This document shows, piece by piece, positions 60,094-64,000 of a stretch of 64,000 bases of DNA. The notes beneath the pieces were generated by a model. It saw only the letters and a program-made list of their open reading frames with translations. It was not told the origin of the DNA and made no database searches. The stretch comes from JAJYBV01 sp021812265 (lineage in GTDB: Bacteria > Chloroflexota > Ktedonobacteria > Ktedonobacterales > JACDGC01), in contig DAIDIC010000143.1 in NCBI GenBank assembly GCA_027459525.1, positions 11,187 to 75,186 on the forward strand. Direction: 5' to 3'. The position numbers were made by a program, and so were the translations under genes. How positions within the stretch are numbered: position 1 is the stretch's first letter; each line of letters starts with the position of its first letter.

Positions 60094-60230
60094 CAGGACT
60101 TTCGCTTGAAAGAAAAGCATATGGTCTCGTATTTGAAACAGAGGACGAGCTAGGGATACCCCAGCGCCCCATACACGAGGCGCCTGCTCCTTATACATCC
60201 CCAATGTTCCTTGCTGACGCGAAAATCCTG
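60094..60230 (-). mobile_element. MITE-like element, copy 8 (reverse orientation)
   Basis: 137 bp, reversed: CAGGACTTTCGCTTGAAAG at the left and GACGCGAAAATCCTG at the right. Flanks AACAT and AATAT differ by one base. The inner palindrome is decayed. It lies between two minus-strand genes, downstream of the kinase gene and upstream of the PHP gene. Confidence 0.8.
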
Positions 60231-60244
60231 AATATTCAAACCAA

Positions 60245-61909
60245 TTAACGCCGCGATGTTTTAACGGCCCGTTGAATCCGTTTCAAGGCGTCCCGCGCGT
60301 TGGCGTTATCCGGGTCTACTTGCACAGAATATTCCGCTTCGCGCAAAGCGTCATTCAGCCGCCCTTGGCGCTCATACACTAACGTTAGCAGATACCGGGC
60401 CAAAGGCAGTGATGGATTAATGCGAAGCGCCTCGATAAAAGCCATTTCTGCGTCTTTCAGATTATCCATCCGCAAAGAAAGCTCACCAAACGACATATGC
60501 GCAGGAATATAAAACGGCGCCGCGCGAATCGCCTCAAAATAATACGTGCGCGCCATATCATACTGCTGCAAACTTTCATGCGCATATCCCAGCAGACGAA
60601 TCGACTCATAATCATTTGGCTGCAAATGCAGCGCTTTGCGATACTCTTCTATAGCGCGGTGCGGTGTTTGCAGAATATATAATAATACATCGCCAATTAA
60701 GCGGTGAACTTCAGAGTCTTTTGAATCAATAGCCAGCGCTTCTTGATATTCTTCCAGCGCGCGCTGCCCATCCGGCGGACGCATGCGCGCATAAAGCAGT
60801 CCCATCAACTTATGAGCGTCTGCGTCTGCAGGGTTATGATCCAATATTTTGCTCAGCTGTTTCCGCGCGTCTTGAAATCGTCCTTGGTCGATAAGCCGAT
60901 GAATAGTGATAAATATTTCATTTGGCTGCTTAGTAACCGGACGTGAAATGGTGCGCGACACTTGGGGCGATTCAGCCGGTTGAAACGCCGTTATCCGCGC
61001 ATAAGAGGTAAATCTGTCGAGTGGGGGCAACGCGCGAATCGCCCGCCCCATTTCTCCGGCGCTGGGCCAGCGATCTTCGGGGAGCAGCGCTAAAGCGCGG
61101 GTAATAATTTCGCCAAACTGCGGAGTTATTTGAGGATTTAAGCCGCGAATATTGGGGAAATCGCTGAGATTGGGCGCATTTATGGCGGGATCGTGGCGAG
61201 TTAGCAGCCTATGCAGGGTTGCGCCGAGCGAATAAATATCGCTGCGCGGTTCCGGACGCCCCTGCATTTGTTCCGGCGCCGAAAACCCATACGTTACAAT
61301 AACAGTGGTTTCATTTTGCGCGCGCAGGTTCCGCGCGATACCAAAATCTATCAATTTAATGCGTTCATCGGGGCCAACCATAATATTTGCCGGCTTCAAA
61401 TCACGAAACACCACATTTTGGTGGTGCAAATAGCTCAGCACATCGCAAATCTGCATTGCCCAATTGCGCACTCTGTCTTCCGACAGACCGGGTTTCCCTT
61501 CCTTATCTAATATCTCTGCAAGATTGCTTCCGGTTACAAAATCCATAACTAAGTAATAGCGGGATTCTTCACAAAAATAATCGCGCACCCGCGGGATGGC
61601 AGTGTGATTTAAATCATGCAATAAACTTGCTTCACGCTCAAACCACTCTACTGCCTGCAATTTTTCTTGCGGTTCGGTAAATGTGTCCAGCATTTCCTTC
61701 ACTGCGCAGGGCCGGCGCAAATGTTGATCAATCGCAGCGTATACGGCGCCCATACCTCCAAGCGCGATCACTTTTTCAATCAGATATCTGTCATGCTGAA
61801 TCAGCATTCCGGGCGCAAGCCGAGGTGAAGGTTTTGGCCGCTGGCGACCTCCGGAGGAGTTTTTTACAACAGGGAGGTTATCAAAGTTTGCGTTCGAGTC
61901 CATCTTCAC
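60245..61909 (-). CDS. Hanks-type Ser/Thr protein kinase with TPR repeats
   Basis: 554 residues from a GTG at 61909 (GGGAG 5 nt upstream) or ATG 61903. Kinase domain about 38-300: glycine loop ALGGMGAVYAA, Lys in CAVKEM, catalytic loop VVFRDLKPANIMV (His of HRD replaced by Phe), DFG in LIDFGIAR, and SAPEQMQGRPEPRSDIYSLGA. Residues about 330-545 are tetratricopeptide repeats (ADAHKLMGLLYARM ... YESIRLLGYAHESLQQYDMARTYY). No transmembrane helix or PASTA domain is present, so it is cytosolic with TPRs as partner-binding part. The TIR-domain gene lies 261 nt upstream on the same strand. Confidence 0.93.
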   Translation of the reverse strand: MKMDSNANFDNLPVVKNSSGGRQRPKPSPRLAPGMLIQHDRYLIEKVIALGGMGAVYAAIDQHLRRPCAVKEMLDTFTEPQEKLQAVEWFEREASLLHDLNHTAIPRVRDYFCEESRYYLVMDFVTGSNLAEILDKEGKPGLSEDRVRNWAMQICDVLSYLHHQNVVFRDLKPANIMVGPDERIKLIDFGIARNLRAQNETTVIVTYGFSAPEQMQGRPEPRSDIYSLGATLHRLLTRHDPAINAPNLSDFPNIRGLNPQITPQFGEIITRALALLPEDRWPSAGEMGRAIRALPPLDRFTSYARITAFQPAESPQVSRTISRPVTKQPNEIFITIHRLIDQGRFQDARKQLSKILDHNPADADAHKLMGLLYARMRPPDGQRALEEYQEALAIDSKDSEVHRLIGDVLLYILQTPHRAIEEYRKALHLQPNDYESIRLLGYAHESLQQYDMARTYYFEAIRAAPFYIPAHMSFGELSLRMDNLKDAEMAFIEALRINPSLPLARYLLTLVYERQGRLNDALREAEYSVQVDPDNANARDALKRIQRAVKTSRR

Positions 61910-62170
61910 CTAACTCCCTCACCTGCCAAAAATGCACAGAAACGTTATCTGGCAGCGCGCCTACTTTAATGCGCCAACACGCGCCTGCAGATGGCAGCCT
62001 GAAAAATATCGCCGATCGGTAATCCGATGGTCTTAGAATAAACAAAACATTCCACCGCTTTGATTATACCATAGTTTCAGGCAAGGAATATAGACATAAA
62101 CGTGTGTTCATAAGGGTTTTTCCGCAACTTTATGGCCAACTGCAACAGAATCTGAAGAATTTGTACAAAT

Positions 62171-63592
62171 CTATTGCTGTCTGTAAAACAGCCTTCGCAA
62201 AAATCCCTGACGTTTTGCAATGCCTAACTGTGAAAAATCAATTTTTTCAAAATGAAATTTTCGCAGCTTTTCTGGAATCGGCTCATATAACACTTTAGAC
62301 CAATACCGCGGCTGCACAAAACCTGCAAAGCCATTACCCGGGATATTTTCTAAATTTTCTTGTTTTATAATTGCATGCTTCCATTCTTTTTGGACGTTTG
62401 CCGATTTTGCCGAGTTCTTAGACCAAAATAACTGAAATACATCCGCATCATCAATGAAACCCAGCAACTTATCATCCCAATAGTCACCGCTATGCAATTT
62501 TGTTATATCTATCAAATATTCATTATTCATAGCTTCCGCCGCTTTTTTGCAGCCTAGTACTATCTCCGTATCTTTATGAGAATAAGACGCAAAAATTTTA
62601 CGAAAGTTATGCGCGATCTGTATTGTTGTGTTATAGAGCGTTGTCACCTCCCGTTCCGATTGCACAGATATGGAAATGCGCGCTTCAATAAATGTTATCG
62701 GCCCCACTGTAATCTTCACTTTACCATTTACCGCCATGTCTGCTGGCGCGCTTACAGCTTGCATAGTAAATGCGGCGCGAATCATTTCCCCCTTCCACAC
62801 AACCACTTGGCTTGGGGGTTCAAAATGAAAACCTTCCAATTCGGGAATAATGATAAGTTCGGTGTCATATTTTAAAGCGGTTTGGCTTCGCGCCGCCACA
62901 GGTTTATAATCAGGAATACGGCTGCCCAATGCGTTTTGCGCGTCGGCTTCAACCTGCTGCAGCGCTTCTGCGCTATCGGGCGCTATATACACCAGCATAG
63001 GTTCTTTCGCAAAACGCTTAATTTCTTTGGGATGATATACAGCGCCAACAACTTGAGTGTCAGTTCGTTGATCTTCTTCTTTTTTCTTGTTTTTCGCCGG
63101 AGCGGCGCCAGGAGAGCTGCGGCTGGTCGCATCTTTTTTAGCAATATATTCTTTTTCAGCAGACGGGCTGGGAGCTGCCGCTGTGGGAAATCCCCGAGAA
63201 GAACCGAGTGTATCCGTATAGATATAATCGGTCAGCGCCGAGATACATTCTGAAATTGCGTTGGGAGAGCCAATGCGATAGGCGTTAACACTGCGTATAC
63301 CTTTCATGCGTTCAACCGCCGGATTTGCTGCAACATCGTCCAAATACACCAGCAACGTCAGTCTATTTTGCAGCGCAGGAACAAGCGTTGGCAGCGCCGC
63401 TAATAAATCTGCTTGCGCAGCAGAAAGCAATATTACGACTGGAACCGAAGTATTTGTCCATGATTGAACAGCTTGCGGATCATGAAACTGAACAACCTTA
63501 AATCCTGCAGTTTCAAAAGATTCCGCAAATGGTTTGGCGTTTTCGGCGTCACCATGAGCAAACAGCAAAATAACTTCAGACTGATTCATCAT
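62171..63592 (-). CDS. Protein with N-terminal TIR-like fold, conserved middle domain and C-terminal TIR domain
   Basis: 473 residues. Residues 1-130 show a TIR/flavodoxin-like pattern (VILLFAHGDAENAKPFAESFETAG). A charged linker (about 150-180) is followed by a beta-rich domain (about 185-330: VVGAVYHPKEIKRFAKEPMLV, LEGFHFEPPSQVVVW) found in other bacterial TIR proteins. From about 333 a TIR domain reads KIFASYSHKDTEIV, ITKLHSGDYWDDKLLGFIDDADVFQLFWS. At the place of the NADase glutamate (as in SARM1 KFEDKL) an Asp is found (YWDDKL), so NAD cleavage is doubtful. Such proteins may act in signalling or defence. A Ser/Thr kinase gene follows on the same strand. Confidence 0.78.
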   Translation of the reverse strand: MMNQSEVILLFAHGDAENAKPFAESFETAGFKVVQFHDPQAVQSWTNTSVPVVILLSAAQADLLAALPTLVPALQNRLTLLVYLDDVAANPAVERMKGIRSVNAYRIGSPNAISECISALTDYIYTDTLGSSRGFPTAAAPSPSAEKEYIAKKDATSRSSPGAAPAKNKKKEEDQRTDTQVVGAVYHPKEIKRFAKEPMLVYIAPDSAEALQQVEADAQNALGSRIPDYKPVAARSQTALKYDTELIIIPELEGFHFEPPSQVVVWKGEMIRAAFTMQAVSAPADMAVNGKVKITVGPITFIEARISISVQSEREVTTLYNTTIQIAHNFRKIFASYSHKDTEIVLGCKKAAEAMNNEYLIDITKLHSGDYWDDKLLGFIDDADVFQLFWSKNSAKSANVQKEWKHAIIKQENLENIPGNGFAGFVQPRYWSKVLYEPIPEKLRKFHFEKIDFSQLGIAKRQGFLRRLFYRQQ

Positions 63593-64000
63593 ATACCACC
63601 TTGTTGCTATATCTATTTATGCGCTGCCATTTTCTTAGTTTTCATAAATTTATTTCTATCATTATATTACTATATCTTAAAGATGCGGCGCGGTAGCCAT
63701 ATATGTAAAATCTCACATAAATATTGTGAATATAATCAAATTATATATTCAGAGAGTCAGAGCGGCGACGGTGAAAACAGGAATTTCCAGATAATGGAGC
63801 CAGCCATATAACAGCTTATTTTATAGCAGCCAAATTCGCAAAAAAAGGCAGATGGTTTGGAGGCCACTGAAAAAGGGGAGATAATCCGGAAAGAAAGCAG
63901 AGGACACAGCAGAAGAAGGAAACAAGAGAAGAAAAAAGGCTGAATCTTTTGCTGAAAATTCCTCTGGAAGAGAGAAAAGCAGGAGATTCTCCCAGTTATT
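63593..64000. other. Terminal region without recognised gene
   Basis: 408 nt. The first 230 nt are AT-rich. From about 63830 the plus strand becomes strongly purine-rich (runs such as GAAGAAGGAAACAAGAGAAG). One frame is open to the window end, but it begins after a stop without a start codon, so no gene is called. Confidence 0.4.

Noticed and set aside
1..64000. tRNA, rRNA genes and CRISPR arrays
   Set aside because: No T-loop GTTCGAAT-type segments with matching acceptor stems, no rRNA-like sequence, and no regularly spaced direct repeats were found; the dispersed repeats are kilobases apart.

Overview
The window is 64 kb of bacterial chromosome of moderate GC. Genes lie on both strands in short operons with many ATG/GTG/TTG starts and purine-rich ribosome-binding sites. 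It shows several lipoprotein or membrane-anchored proteins, a fused ECF-transporter ATPase, two ECF sigma/anti-sigma pairs, a TIR protein with a conserved middle domain, and eukaryote-like phospho-signalling proteins (PP2C phosphatase, FHA protein, Ser/Thr kinase with TPRs). No outer-membrane or LPS genes are visible. This combination suggests a monoderm-like bacterium, most plausibly Chloroflexota; that placement is inferred from gene content, because no rRNA or other phylogenetic marker is in the window.

Layout. 0.6-6.6 kb: PP2C phosphatase, a GAF/HATPase sensor protein, an alkaline-phosphatase-fold membrane enzyme, an MFS transporter. 7-14 kb: CCA-adding enzyme, two tandem DUF421 proteins, a membrane-anchored Mrr-like nuclease, a HEAT-repeat M1 aminopeptidase, a DinB-like protein. 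14-22 kb: a structured leader RNA with a 25-codon ORF and terminator, a DUF4031/YjeF_N fusion, MBL hydrolase, C39-like protease plus RdgB, prephenate dehydrogenase, a Gfo/Idh oxidoreductase, an acetoacetate-decarboxylase-like protein. 21.6-33 kb: ECF sigma/anti-sigma pair 1, AroA with a large membrane protein, an orphan peptide-binding lipoprotein, sigma/anti-sigma pair 2, proline dehydrogenase. 33-41 kb: coiled-coil membrane protein, double-FHA protein, the complete threonine-to-glycine pathway (tdh-kbl), NUDIX hydrolase with a 38-residue basic protein, a second membrane-anchored Mrr-like nuclease, a ferritin-like protein. 41-50 kb: arsenite methyltransferase, a two-gene ABC exporter with a 34-codon leader ORF, HflX, a complete ECF vitamin-type transporter (S, fused A-A', T) and a biotin-carrier-domain protein. 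50-64 kb: a multi-hairpin element, a large hybrid histidine kinase without a regulator, peroxiredoxin, NrtS-like protein, nitronate monooxygenase, an eqolisin-type protease, PHP phosphatase plus pyruvate kinase, a Ser/Thr kinase with TPRs and a double TIR-like protein.

The most striking non-coding signal is a family of eight dispersed elements of about 127-138 bp. They share terminal inverted repeats (CAGGACTTTCGCT type), inner palindromes and 5-6 bp flanking duplications. All sit between genes, and two are in reverse orientation: a MITE-like family active in this lineage. One copy lies between the structured leader/terminator at 14.1-14.3 kb and the gene behind it. Other candidates for new biology are that leader RNA, the four-hairpin element at 50.04-50.17 kb, the ABC-exporter leader ORF, and several perfect palindromes in front of regulatory or transport genes.
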